From Brachyhypopomus gauderio (lineage: Eukaryota > Chordata > Actinopteri > Gymnotiformes > Hypopomidae): 64,000 nucleotides of DNA. The notes beneath the pieces are model-generated. The model ran no database searches. It was not told the origin of the DNA and was given only the letters and a program-made list of their open reading frames with translations. The DNA lies in NCBI RefSeq assembly GCF_052324685.1, contig NC_135223.1, positions 19,823,822-19,887,821 on the forward strand. The letters run 5' to 3'. Each line of letters starts with the position of its first letter. The stretch's first letter is position 1. The position numbers and the translations under genes were made by a program. Positions 52,001 to 64,000 of this stretch are shown here, in pieces.

Positions 52001-55000
52001 AACTATGATCATTTGGTATGGAGCCCAAGCCTTCATGTAGCTTTATTCATGAGAAATCCAGTTTGTAATAAAGTCATTAATTACATTGCTCTATATTGTT
52101 CTCTTTAGCAGAGCACAAAGATTCAACAGGAATACTAATATAGCAAATTAGAGTAAATCTGAAGGGAAATATGAAGACTGGATATGAGAAATCATTTTAA
52201 ACACCTGTTCTTGAAACCAATTACATTTTCACATAAGCTGTATATGGGTATATTTAAGTGTTGAATAATTTAATCATGTGAGTTACATCCAAACTTGCTC
52301 ACTGGCGATATTAAAACACGTTTATAAAGCAGTAACTGAAATGAAACAGCTTTCTTCAGCAGCCTTGCTCACTGGCAATTACGCTGCTAAGAGGAAATAT
52401 ATACAAATACTGTAAAGTAAGAACATGTACATGGCACAGACCTTCACTGCTTCTCTTGGCTGCAGAGACTCTGAACTGCAGTGAGAGACCGGAGGAGGGG
52501 GGTCCTACGTCTTCCTTGCAGTTCTGCAGGGAGAGGTTAAATGGGCCGGGGTGCTCAGAGAGCTGGGCTTCGTCCAGTTTTCTCACCACTATCCGGCCAT
52601 TTAACTGGTACTCTAGCCGCACGTCCTTTCTCCGACATCTGGGTTCGGCATGGTTAAGTATCTTCATCGTTGCATAATATTTGGGAGGGACATGGAAAGT
52701 CCACATGATTACATCATCATCAGGAAAGCTGTCTGGGTAGTTTGGTGAGAGGAATTCCTGGGATGAATTCTCCGCGGGCAGGGTGATGTTAATTACCGCA
52801 AGTGCTGTTGAATAGTAACAATAAGGATTATTGCAACAGCACACAGTATATGACTAAGTAAACATGTACACTTAAGGTTGACATCCGTTGGTTGTCAGAA
52901 GAGCTGGCTGGGCAGTAGGAATCCTGGGCCTGCTGTCTCCACAACCCAGACCCGGATACGTAGAGGAGGATAGATGGATGTTCATTATGATTCAAACTTA
53001 CTTACATGTTATTTGTTGTCCCAGTGAAACACCAAATGTGGTCGTGTCCATCTGTCTATTTCCAGGGACCCATAAAGACACAATGCCTTCATTAAGCACC
53101 TGCATCTCTTTGATGGTCCCATGGCGGCAAAATATCCCAAGTCTGGCAGTGCCAGCGGAAATACTGTAGACATGTTTGTCTCGACAGCTCTCTGTGGGCC
53201 GGATCTGCTGTAGACCAGCCTTGGTGAAGTCCAAGCGAAAGGTCTCCTGGACAAGAGCTCTCACGTTCCAAGTGAAGGTGCGGTTGAAATTCTGAAGTGA
53301 AGGGTACTCTTCAGGGGTGATATTTCCACTGCACGTATGTAAGCATACTAGGGGAAATTTAAGATCAGTAATATGTAATACATTTATGGCAATTTCACAG
53401 CAAGTACATAAATAACACAAGTTTTATTACCATGCTCTATCCACCCTGACATTGAAGTGTAATGTGCATAAATTAGGAGAAATACAAATGCCTTAACAAA
53501 GGATTTAAGCAGCTTATTCTAATTGTCAGTTTCAAAATGTTTACAGGTACCTTCATATTACCCCTTGTACCCTCATTAGGCAGAAGACATTAGTTACAAC
53601 ACTATGTACATGGCTTACCGATATGTCTTATAATCTCCACTATGAAGATATCTTCTGGCTGTAAGCAGCTGAACACCACAGAGACCGAGCCATTTTTGAG
53701 GACCACCGAGGACTGGCACAAGCTTCCAATGCAAACATCACACTTTCGCTGTGCAGAGTCACTTCTATTGATGTGGATGGTAGTGCTACTTTGAAGGTTT
53801 ATGGTGAGTGCAGGACCCCCTGAATACAAACCAAAGGCAGATGAGTCTAAGCCTTCATCAGAACCAAAATAGCACTTCTCAGACAACACTAAACCACATG
53901 TAACCGTTAAATAGCTAATAGTCCTTTGGATATATATTTTTTTTAGTTACGTAACCAAAGTGCTAGAATAAGTGCATGTCTGCACTACTCAACATACACA
54001 ACATGTTGAGTGCAGTATTAGCTCTGTGGTAAAGGTGCTCGGCTAGTCATCAGAAGTTCAATTCCCATCACTAACTTCCTATTGTTAGACCCTTGAGCAA
54101 AAGGTCCTTAACCCTCAATTGCTTGAATCAGTCTGTCATAATTGGGAGTTGCTTTGGAGAAAAGTGTCAACTAAATGCTATAAATGTCTTCATCCAATAC
54201 CACATTATCATCTCCTTTCAACAGCCCTCATAATAGTCTTCACCATCACTCTTTAAATCTATCTCCTTTAGACATCTGTAGAGATATCTGTAGAGATAAG
54301 GCACATACTTTTTTGTATAAATTCCACACTGTTGCTTTAGTATTTAAAACATACCTTAGTTGTATGTGATTTGTATAAAATGAGTTATCCATGATTAATT
54401 AAACCAAACTCATGTTGAACTGGTCTCACATGCATTAGATATTAATATATGCTTGATTGAGAGGCTTTAAACAGCCATTGTAAAAACACACCAAATTAAT
54501 CAAATTACTCATACAGCTCAACAAAATATATCAGAAAGAATAAACACAAACATGTGCGCACAGTCTGTTCTAGTACTTAATTTTAAAATACTTAATTTAA
54601 ATCCAACACCGTAACAATCAAAATGCCTCCGAATCTAGTGTCCTTAATGAGAAACTGATAAATCTACGACGGATATGTATTAAATGTCTAAATGCTTCAT
54701 AAATTGAGAGAGAATAAATCTGCTGACGTCACTAAAACACCATTATTAATTTGAGCTATTCATTGTGGTTTGGTTATCTTTTAGTAAACCAAATTACTTA
54801 ATGTTTAGCAGTGATGGGGATGAGGATTTCTAAACATTTGTAAGGAAAGAAAGTAATAGGTTATTCTTAATGATATGTGCTTACAATAGATTGTTTATTT
54901 CAAAATATAACAAGCCATATTATTAAGGACACTCCGGTTTTAACTTTAATGTTAAAGTATCAACTTTTCTGAGCGTTTTAAATAAACTTCACTCCCTCTG

Positions 55001-55275
55001 TTGAGACTGATAATATTGGCCCAATATTAAACAAATAAATCCCAAAAAGTTTCAGACTTTAAAACAAGCAAACAAACATGTTTTAACATCAAATATGGAT
55101 TAAACATAAGATTCTGTTAGACTTGTACCTACAGCCTAGACTTTGATAAAGGGAGGTCTAAGGGACAGTGGTGACGTCTTTGTTTAACCTAAACGCATTT
55201 ACCTGAGACGGAGGTTGTCCAGACCAGTTCAAAAAATCCAAAAAGTAGTACAACACCTAAACCCAAAGTTCGCAT
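49003..55275 (-). CDS. cdcp1: CUB domain-containing protein 1
   Basis: CDCP1 is a single-pass surface glycoprotein with CUB-like ectodomains, phosphorylated on its cytoplasmic tail by Src kinases. Coding exons from the start: 55275-55203, 53888-53619, 53347-53006, 52804-52442, 51624-51427, 51318-50941, 50856-50503, 49661-49580 and 49489-49003 (stop TAG). All join in phase to 848 residues; human has 836. Seen: the signal peptide MRTLGLGVVLLFGFFELVW; extracellular repeats with paired Cys and many N-glycosylation sites (NITLP, NLSLQNC, NVSF, NLTV, NMSNC); a CUB-like block with FLSPNYPDSFPDDD; a membrane segment inside VLVGVIVTVVILSLLFIVLT; then RKKKQKAPAVSVYNPNG. The tail has seven Tyr, among them DDTLVYGHLL, VDVYRDF and VGVYRPFPGF, which correspond to the Src and PKC-delta docking region of the human protein. 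It lies tail to tail with clec3b and on the same strand as tmem158, as in human. Confidence 0.95.
54008..54186 (+). mobile_element. tRNA-derived SINE
   Basis: The head has TTAGCTCTGTGGTAAAGG (A-box like) and AAGTTCAATTCCC (B-box like) at tRNA spacing. The end GGGAGTTGCTTTGGAGAAAA and CTAAATGCTATAAATG matches the conserved tail seen in many fish SINEs of the V-SINE type. About 180 bp, within cdcp1 intron 1 and antisense to it. The family name is from memory. Confidence 0.75.
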
Positions 55276-56055
55276 GGCTTTTCTGATCCGCGCCGCCGTG
55301 GATGAAATCTAGGGTCTAGCCATTGACGCCAAATGGTTAATCTTTTTCCTTGTGAAGACAGGGACTACTTCCGGGACAGGCGCAGTTATCCTGGCTCTCC
55401 AGGTGGGACGAGTGATCCGCCCTCGTACCGATTCACCGTGAATTAGGCCCGTGTTGTTACGCCCTCGCCACAGGCAGGTTACTAAATTAAGTGCGCAAAA
55501 CGATTCTTCATCCTAATAATGCTCACATCTCCATTATACCATGTTATAACCTTGTCTGGTAACACCTAAATCAATATTAACATTTCCACAAGGAAACTTT
55601 CTAATCACATTTTATTAACTCGTACAAATACAAATACAGGTAGGATATATCCTTTAGTTTTACAACTGGCAACGACAATACAAAACAATTGTGTTAATTC
55701 TTCATTCTTAGTTGGTTAGACCTAATGTTTAAAAACCTTCCACGATAAATGTCGAAAACATTCTACAGTCTTGTTCTAAGATCATTTAAAACTCCTTCGG
55801 ATAGAAATAATGCAAATATTTTAAGCGACACCTAAACAAAACATAGCCTAATATTTAGCCTACACTCTACTCAGATTTATAAAACAAATCCAATCTAAAA
55901 TGTCACCAGCCCAACATGAAATAGATTTTAAAAAGACATTTTCACTTTTAAACACCATATTAATATTTCACAAAATATTTCATATGCCTAACAATCACAG
56001 CCTATTGGCACACAGTATAAGTAGCTGAGTTATAAAACATGGTTTTAACGTTATT
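55276..56055. other. cdcp1 upstream region and cdcp1-tmem158 spacer
   Basis: A GC-richer stretch with several CpG (about 55285-55470) just before the cdcp1 start codon is the likely promoter and 5' UTR. Beyond it, to the tmem158 stop codon, the sequence is A/T-rich; nothing else was recognised. The tmem158 3' UTR must lie here. Confidence 0.5.
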
Positions 56056-56727
56056 TTATCTCGGGCGTCTTTGCTCCATTCCGTTTGGCAAAAAACCTGC
56101 AATGATAGGCACTGGCCAGATGAGGGCAGCAACGCTCCATATTATTATGACTAGAGTCATAAAGCAGGCAACAAGGGTAGATTCGATGGGTTTTCGATTC
56201 AGTCTCCAACTTCTGTCCCCCTTCAGCTCATCCAGGGCGAAATCAAGGCAACAAAAATGTATCGGGTCTCCTATCTGTTGCCCGTCCGATCTGCCTCGCC
56301 CGAATCGTCTATATCTTGACAGACCACATCCAACGCACAGCCTAAATTCTTGCTGCCCGCCAGTAACGCCAAGATGTTCGATAAAAACAGGCGATATGGC
56401 GCGATTAAAAGCGGCGGAAAAAAACGCCTTGCCATGATTATTGGTGGTGTAAATCAGCACATCGCACTGAAAGCCAAAGTTACTGTCCCAGCGCGCCACC
56501 AGTTTGGTCGGGAGTCTCTCCACGCTCACATTGCACTGCGAAGACGCTTCGGTCGCATCTACAGATCTTTTGGAGTAGCCCACGTCCGCCTCCAAGTTCG
56601 CCAGGAACCTGTTCGTGGAGTTGATGGGAGGAAGCAGGAGATCCTCGTCGCTCCAACTGTGGGAGAACTGGACGAGACCAGCGACCGCGGTCAGAACCAG
56701 CACCAAAGTCGTGGAGTTGCTCAGCAT
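56056..56727 (-). CDS. tmem158: transmembrane protein 158
   Basis: TMEM158 (also RIS1, BINP) is a small vertebrate membrane protein reported as Ras-induced; its biochemical role is unsettled. One uninterrupted coding exon of 223 residues. The start chosen is the Met at 56727, because the following MLSNSTTLVLVLTAVAGLV is a proper signal peptide; an in-frame Met 22 codons upstream would put charged residues before it. Family blocks seen: CNVSVERLPTKLVARW, GFQCDVLIYTTN, GKAFFSAAFNRA, IEHLG, LRLCVGCG, HFCCLDF and WRLNRKPIESTLVACFM. The hydrophobic C-terminal region (TLVIIIWSVAALIWPVPII) ends in GFLPNGMEQRRP. Human TMEM158 (300 residues) continues into an Ala-rich tail that is absent here. Order and strand relative to cdcp1 match human. 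Confidence 0.95.
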   Translation of the reverse strand: MLSNSTTLVLVLTAVAGLVQFSHSWSDEDLLLPPINSTNRFLANLEADVGYSKRSVDATEASSQCNVSVERLPTKLVARWDSNFGFQCDVLIYTTNNHGKAFFSAAFNRAISPVFIEHLGVTGGQQEFRLCVGCGLSRYRRFGRGRSDGQQIGDPIHFCCLDFALDELKGDRSWRLNRKPIESTLVACFMTLVIIIWSVAALIWPVPIIAGFLPNGMEQRRPR

Positions 56728-58340
56728 GACACACCGCGTAGTTTCTCCGATCTCATCGTGGTCCACGTAGGATGCGAGTGCATCATCTCTCAAATATAGG
56801 GACAGTTAATAAAATATCCAGATGCGAACCAGTACCGACCTTTCTTTCCTTTTTAAAATAAATCCTGGATTTTGCCTTTGTTGTCCGTGCAAAACTGCAA
56901 ACGCCTACAGTGTTGCTCACATTAAAATCTTCTTCCTCTTTTTTGTTCTGTTCTCCAGCGATGCACTTTCTGTAAAATGTGAGTCTTGCGCGGATCGGAA
57001 CCTGCTGCCTGTCGCCGGGCTGCAGAGAGAATGAGGATCAGCACCAGCGGAACCTGAACACAGCACGCTTCACTTCTACTGACCACCTGTCTCCGGTGTA
57101 ACAGGACTCACTCCTTCTATGTCCACAAAACCATTGCAAACCCTCTTCCAAAATTAGGACTGGGTTGATATGACGACTTTCCCCATACCAGACGGTCGGA
57201 TTATATATTTTTTATCTAATATCTGGAAAGCTACGGGGGGGATAGGCCTTATGAGGAATACTAGTGTACGTAGTAAACGCACTGTATAATTTAAAGTGTG
57301 ATGACCATCATCCAAAACCATTACAAGATCATGGAGTCTTGTCTCACTTGATAGGTCCGATGTTTTAAAATGTGCTAACAAAAGAGTTGTTAATGCAATA
57401 GATGAAGAATGAAGAAGTGGTTAACAATCGTGTTATATGAAATGCGGTCTTTAAGTCACAAGACTTTGCTATATAGCTAATTATATCTATAAAAATACCA
57501 AAGAGTTCAACAAACAGTTGAATGGTTCTTCAAGTTTGCTGGCTCTTGAACGTTAGTGGGGGCCATGTGTTTTGATTTGTTAGTACTAAATCTTTCTAAC
57601 AAATTAGCTGTCTCTATCATTATAATTAATCAGGTGTATATATGCAAGGGTGTATATATGCAAGATCATTCAGTGTAATATGGATGAGATAAATGAAGGC
57701 AGACATACAGACGATTGCTCTCTCTGCATAAAACACAATGTAGGCCAGCACCTGAATACGTCTTTCAGATTAATGGTTGTAGTTCAAAAATTCAACAAGT
57801 AGTGAAATTAATGCGATTCAGGATCTTCAAGGAATGACAGAAAATGTAATGTTAGCTAATTGGGTTCTGTCAGTATGAGATGTAGTTATGTGCTATGTTT
57901 CAGCAGTTGAATCTTTCTGGTAAATGTAATCACTTTAGTATTATAGCATATATACAATACTGTAGGCTACTATATGGTATACAGTATATACTGTGTTAGT
58001 ATTTAAGTACCTACTATAAGCCCGATAATAGTAATAATAATAATAATTGTTGTTGTTGTTGTTGTTATTGTTATTTATAGAGGGCTGAAAATAAGGAAAA
58101 ATAAAAGTATATGAGATGACTGGATAGATAAGTAGGTGAACAAGATAATTCAGCCATGTTGAACAACAGTCCATTCCTTCTATGTGATGTTGTGATTGTA
58201 ACAGGAACACTAGAATAGAGAATGTGATGTGTTTCAGTGGAATGATGGCGGGATGAAAGAACAGATAGCAGGGCTAAGCACTTCTCTATTGCCTTTAACT
58301 TGAAGCTTTATTTTAAATAGATAGGTACCAGATGCATGGA
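56728..58340. other. tmem158 upstream region, no gene seen
   Basis: The first 330 bases upstream of tmem158 are moderately CpG-containing and probably hold its promoter and 5' UTR. Farther right is A/T-rich unique sequence with AAT and TGT triplet runs near 58028-58065. No exon was recognised. Confidence 0.5.
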
Positions 58341-58343
58341 CCA

Positions 58344-58510
<167 letters not shown>

Positions 58511-58530
58511 GATATTTATTATATAATTAT

Positions 58531-58537
58531 AAAAAAA

Positions 58538-58609
<72 letters not shown>

Positions 58610-58614
58610 TTTTT
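58531..58614. repeat. second AT microsatellite inside inverted arms
   Basis: AAAAAGACA (ending at 58541) and TGTCTTTTT (58606-58614) are exact inverted arms around about 64 bases of pure AT. It lies 20 bases right of the first palindrome. Confidence 0.8.
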
Positions 58615-58639
58615 AAAGAATAAAAATACATTTCTGACA

Positions 58640-61600
58640 TCATGTAGTGTACTTTACTTTTGTCTAATCATTAAGAGGCATTTTAGCATATACTGATATG
58701 AATCGAGGAGAAAATTCCATCAGAGATATTGTCAATGGATATCTTTAATCTCACTGCATTTTAAGTGCATTTGTAATTTAGAGCAATTATAGTACCAATA
58801 TGACTGTTATATCTCCTCTAAGAGGCTATCACTTAAGGGTACGTGACTTCACTTTGTTTTATTGGTCTGAGTGGCCTGTAAATGATGTTAGATGGTGAAG
58901 ATATCTTAAACCCCTAGCCTAGTTGGCTACTGCAAACATTTGTAAATTATTTGCCATTCAGGAAGATTCAGATCTAATATGTGAGGCTTTTGTGCAACAC
59001 TAGCTGCCAAATGTCTTCCATCTTATGGCAAGAGACGGGACGGTAAAACACTTCAGTCTGCTAGAGCCTCCGTGCTTTGGGTTGGGGGTGATGATACTAA
59101 ATCATTGTCTAGCACAGATTACTTCCTCCGTGTTCTTTTTTATCGCAAAAAGTAATTTTTGTCTTATCTTGCTTGTCTCTTGAGATCACATTGTCTCACT
59201 CAATATATAAACTTTGCTTCTTGACGATGTAAAAGCTTAATATCCACCATACATACATTGAATGAATCTTATTTGCTAAAATGTTATTGACGTGAAAGAA
59301 AAAAAAGCTCACTTCAGACATTATGAATGTATGTCTAATTTTAATAAATGTTTATAACGTTTGTTCAGATAAAAATCAGCTCAAGCAAATTGGGATGGAG
59401 CAATTTTTTTCTACCTTTTATGTTACCTGAGGAATATGCATGAAACCTGTATGAATTGTTTTTCTCAATGCTGCTTAAATGGCTTAATTTCTGCCGGAGT
59501 CCTGCCTCCTGTCGTTTGATGTTAGGGCCATCTGATGTGAAAGACACAGGTCACATTTGCCTCCCATTTACACCTGAAAGAAGAACTCTCCTCCGCCCAT
59601 CTCTGTTGTTTATCATATTAGCATTCAGCATTCGTTATCTTACCTTTTTCTTTCTTGCCATCTTAACCTCTTCCCCAAAAACTCACACACATTGTCCAAA
59701 TTGTCACTTCTGCTCTCAAAACACCACAAATGTTCCATACACTGTGGCACCCAACAGAAGAAAAATGTAAATGACTTTTTTGTTCATTAATTATGCTATA
59801 AAAATGTAAATTGGTCCAGTGCCAAAAATGCTAATGGGACAGAGATAAAAGCCTCTTGTGCCAAGAGTATATAAAAGATTCATTTTCCTAAATCTATTTC
59901 TTCAGCTTTTAAGGAAAAAAGAAAGAATATGGCTTCTGGTTGGTTTCCACTGACTTTTGGTGTATCTCTCACTAGCTCTCACTCACTTAATTTCAGCGAA
60001 CAATGCTCTCCTTAATTGGACATTGGATGAACTTTGCCTCGTGTGTCTAGCAGGACGTCCATTGATTTACCTCCAGCATTTTCACCACACTGAAGGAAAC
60101 TTGCATGGTTGCCCCAGTACCACAGACACAATATTAACACCATCAACCCTTTCCAGGCTGACAACTGTGTAATGGATGTTTAAAAATGAACGTCTTTAAT
60201 CCTTTAAATTGTTACTTAACGGCTTTCCAGGGATTCTGTATCTATATAGACTGCGGTGCTGTAGAAAAAGTCAATTCATTACTACAGTAAAGATGATAGA
60301 CTGGAGACAGACAGACCTTACTGGGACACAGCCTCTGGGGCACAACGCCAGCCCACCCACTCTTCCCACGCTGTCTTGGAAGCCGCCAAAAGATCAGAAC
60401 GCTAATTAGTGACATTAATTAACAAGGAGGCCCTGTTGGATAAGGCAGCAGGGAAGGAAGGAACAAGAGGAAAGTGGAAAGAATGTGGGGCACTGGGGAA
60501 GCGTTGATCCCCCACAGGACTCACACAGAGCTGTCAGCCGGATGAGTCATCACACTACAGTGACAGGCAACATCAAAACCCCTGATCACAGCCCGACTAC
60601 GCCAGACCGTGTCCTGTTGGCATACTCTAGAGAAAACGAGTGAAAGGAATAACAGAGGTGGGGGCTTGTCTGTTCTGCAACACTTGCCCATCAGTCTTTG
60701 ATGAAGTTTCGCAGATCTGTTTAATTTGATCAGCTCTGGTAAATGCAAATAAGCCTTCCTTTGGATATGGCTTTTGCTTACATGGTAGCACTGTGATGTC
60801 TTTTGAATACCTAAGATCAATGTTTTGTCTTTTTGGTGATATATCTTCAAATACAATTTTAATCAATCGAGAGCAAGCACCAATTTATAAAAAATCAAGA
60901 ACTATGAAAAATAAATACTTCATGTTGTTTGGTTCTCACAGAACTGTTAACATAAAGAATGGTCAGGAATTATTGTTATGGAACAAGTCTTCACAATGCC
61001 TTTACACCCATAAGCCTCATTTAATAGGAAAACAGGTATGTGTTTATCTTAGACATCTGAGAGAGTGTTAGAATTTTTCCTGCCTTCCTTTAGCTCCTGT
61101 ATATGGTGGGAAGGAAAACACTTTGTGGTTGGTCATCCAAAGCTCCTCTTGTACTACTGTACTTTTGTGCTACATTAGATCATTTGTATCACATCTACTG
61201 TTGAAAAGTAACAAGCCTGCATACTTAGGGCAAAGGGAGATCCTCACCGTCAGTGGTTCACATGCAGCGTTAAGAAGGAGTAGCTTATGTGTTGTAGTGA
61301 CGCAAAGCAGGTCCAGAAGGGCCTTACAATGTTGCTTATAGCAGAGTCTTTAGTCTTTTAGAAATTACGAGACTAATTCAAGAGATGTAATCTTGGTGCT
61401 CATCAAGAAACCATAATTACAGAGGAAATCAATGATCACCTAAATTATATGAGGTTATTAGTGAAAGTAGAATTATGATGATTCCCCATAAGGGAATTAT
61501 ATCAATGTAAATAAAATTTTAGTACGTTACATAATCTAAGATACGATATAAAAAGATTTCTAAGCAACCTCATTAATGTCTATGATGTGAGATGTAAAGA

Positions 61601-62030
61601 GTCATGTTTGTTTTGTAGTGTTTTAGGGAAAACCAGTATCTGTCTGTTGTTAACACATACAGAAAGGTCTTCCCTAAGTCTGACGATATCTCTGCGGGGC
61701 AGCACAAGATCTGTGATGTCTATTTTTCTCATTTGGCACCAGCTTTGTCTTCTACTGTTCCTTTGACTGGCTACATTTGCACATGTCAAACTGAACCAGG
61801 TAGCACAAAGGATCGGCCTGCCTGTGAAACGCAGAGCAAGCTCAATTGAGATATTAGAACTGGTAACTGTCTCTGACTCTGAGTTGCTTTAAATGAAACT
61901 TCTGAAATGTATTTATCCTACGGGCTATGTGTGATGGGAGCGTTCATAGGACTCAATAGATATTTTTCAGTTTAATGTTTTATTTTTGTTTTAATGATGT
62001 CTGATAAATACGGCTCAGCATAGTCAGAAA
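58640..62030. other. non-coding, largely unique sequence
   Basis: No exon, RNA gene or named repeat recognised. Stretches near 59440-59580, 59800-59880 and 60290-60440 have mixed composition with homeodomain-like TAATTA/ATTAA cores and no repeat signature, as conserved regulatory DNA often has. This is a guess without an alignment. Confidence 0.35.
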
Positions 62031-62033
62031 CAC

Positions 62034-62156
62034 TGCAATGGACTGGAGTCCTGTCTGGTCTTGGTCTCCATCTTGCTCCCTGTCCAGCTGGGATACGATC
62101 TGGCCTCTCGTGACCATGAATTGGATTAAATGGTCTAGAAGATGAATGAATGATGA
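62034..62156 (+). mobile_element. 3'-tail fragment of a SINE/LINE repeat
   Basis: GCAATGGACTGGAGTCCTGT, then CAGCTGGGATACGATCTGG, CGTGACCATGAATTGGATTA and a GAATGAATGATGA tail match the 3' end of a widespread fish repeat (consensus-like GCGATGGACTGGCG ... CGACCCTG ... GGATAAGCGG ... (GAAT)n). The 5' part is missing. Confidence 0.6.
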
Positions 62157-64000
62157 TTAGAAGTAGGTACCTGACACTAAATTCTGACAAATGCTGACCT
62201 GCATTGTTGTACTGAGTCGTGTATTGACTGAATACACTATGCAATAGTAAACTTCAGCCAGGAAGACTGAGGCCAAAACAAGACTGTTATCTTAGGAGAT
62301 AGAGTAATTTTACAAATCACATTTTCCAATAATGAAGTAGGAAAATAAATTCTTTTCAAAGTATCAACTGCATTTTCATGATAAATGGCTAATTACACAC
62401 GAGTGAATAAAGCTTTATCTGTATAGAGCTTCACAAGTGGATGGAATAATTACAGCAGGGTTGGTTTAGGAATAAAGGACTTAGACAAATATTTCAGCAA
62501 AATAATAACTGTGTCTTTTAAAATGAAAGTTTTGGAAAACCAACCAACAAAACCAACCAACAAACAAAAAATGCTAATTTTATGTAATTCACAAAGGCTA
62601 TCCTTGTAAATACAGACAGACTATGACAATTATTTTGTCTTCTAACATATGGAAATTCTGTATCAAGGGGGTTGGGAGCCATAGCTGTAATTATGTGAGA
62701 GATTTAATTGCTTCCTCCATTTCCCCTTATCTTGAGCCCTGATGTATGATCTGTGAGCTGTACCTCAAGTTCAGCAAGCGAACAATCTGCGATTGTCTCC
62801 GTGACAACCCCACCATATTCCTCTTCTGTTCTTTTTTCTTATTTAATGACATTATCAATTGGAGAAAGATGATAGTTAAATGATTCCGTGTTTTGATTCA
62901 CATTTAAACATTTGAAGGTCTCTGAGCTAATCACAGGGTTGCACACATATAATATATACATCATGGCTGGAAGGACCATCAGACGTCAAAACTGAATTTA
63001 AAAGTTTCCTTGACCAGCCTTCAAAACTGCTTTGGGGTTTTCAGAAGGCTTAATTGAAATGAGTTTAGCTTTATCCTGATTTATACTTCTAAAGCACATA
63101 TTATAATGTCTTCGAGTATATTAGGCCCACTGCCATGTGTTTGAGGATACCAAATGTCCCTTGCATTTTATTGGTATGTGTTTGCTTCTCCCCACAAATC
63201 TAAATCCTTCACTGAAAACAATCTGGTGTTGGAGAGATAAAAGGGTTGCTAAGGTAACAGGCAGAAGTGTCCAACACCGGATTTTCATGCCTGGCAGATA
63301 ACCTAGTGCATTAAATAGAAATAAAATTGAAGTGAAGTTTATACTTAGGAACTTTCTGAATATGTAATCACATGTGCTATATTACAGCAAGCAATAAATA
63401 TATGCACCACTGTAGTGAGAATTCAATAGTTATCAGCGTCATCCATAGACACCCAGATCTTCATTGAACGCTTCACAGAATACAAATAAATAAATTTGCT
63501 TGGGGAAAATTCTAGAAATGATTGAATTAATAAAAAAAATATGACTGTGAAACCACAAATTACTGAAATACAAAGAACATATATGCTACGTTTAATAATA
63601 TTGCATGCAGATTTTTACCTTTCTTTTTTAGGCTTTTATTAACTATAAACTGAAATGTAAGTCCCAAATTTTCAAAATTCCTCGGGCTACGAGTATTACG
63701 AGAAAACACCCTACCAACACTCTAAACTTGTGTCTCAATAACAGACCCAATAAAGTTTTATTTGAACAATATGGCGGCGTCCTGTTAGCGGTGTGAGTTC
63801 TGACAAGCATGTTTTGAGAATGATGTACATCTGCCGAACAACTGAGAAAGATTAAAGACGTATGATATACTACTGGTTTAACGTTCATGTCATGATATCA
63901 AATAATTTCCAGAACAGACGAATACGTTCTTTCTACCGTTATTGTGAGTAAGTGGCTTTGATAAATAGCGAGGCTTGTCCGTTGAGTTAGCCAGGTTAGC
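62157..64000. other. non-coding, no gene seen
   Basis: A/T-rich. A segment at about 62690-62870 has even composition and no repeat signature and could be a conserved element. Frames near 63643-63888 show no domain. The GC-richer stretch at about 63765-63800 (ATGGCGGCGTCC) could be a start-codon context of an unrecognised exon, but no donor-bounded exon was clear. Confidence 0.35.

Overview
The window looks like nuclear DNA of a ray-finned (teleost) fish. Every gene is a vertebrate gene split by GT-AG introns, and the spacers hold fish-type repeats: a Tc1 transposon, an RTE-like LINE with a GAA tail, tRNA-derived SINEs, hAT-type MITEs and LTR fossils, plus many dinucleotide tracts. I could not fix the species.

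Layout from left to right. (1) 2590-21843, +: a purine nucleoside phosphorylase gene (pnp family), exons 2-6; the tiny first coding exon was not found. Its intron 2 (11.6 kb) is almost filled by an old, broken endogenous retrovirus (about 5430-14182), which carries a SINE, a broken Gypsy-like element and a lone LTR. Its intron 3 holds (TC)n/(CA)n tracts, a 5'-truncated LINE with a perfect 11-bp target duplication, and a PIF/Harbinger transposase fragment. (2) 22.1-27.2 kb: spacer with no gene seen. (3) 27237-37063, +: calb1 (calbindin D28k), 11 coding exons, 260 residues, with a 178-bp hAT MITE in intron 2. (4) 39304-44965, -: decr1 (mitochondrial 2,4-dienoyl-CoA reductase), 10 coding exons, 332 residues, with an internally deleted Tc1 copy in one intron. 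(5) 46043-47301, +: a tetranectin gene (clec3b type), 3 exons, 197 residues. (6) 49003-55275, -: cdcp1, 9 coding exons, 848 residues. (7) 56056-56727, -: tmem158, one coding exon, 223 residues. (8) 56.8-64 kb: spacer with no gene seen; it holds two AT microsatellites, each inside inverted repeats, and non-repetitive stretches that may be regulatory.

The gene order joins two neighbourhoods that lie on different human chromosomes: CALB1-DECR1 (8q21, tail to tail) and CLEC3B-CDCP1-TMEM158 (3p21, tail to tail then same strand). Both keep their relative orientations here and meet head to head between decr1 and clec3b. The genes do not form one pathway: they cover purine salvage, calcium buffering, fatty-acid oxidation, a secreted lectin, a Src-linked adhesion receptor and a small membrane protein.

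I found no evidence of a new molecular system. The observations most worth a second look are two (TG)n tracts that sit directly against 3' splice sites (calb1 exon 10 and decr1 exon 2), the paired AT palindromes, the G-rich start of the cdcp1 3' UTR, and the join between the two gene neighbourhoods. Exon boundaries were set by eye from splice signals, reading phase and remembered family sequences; no search was run.
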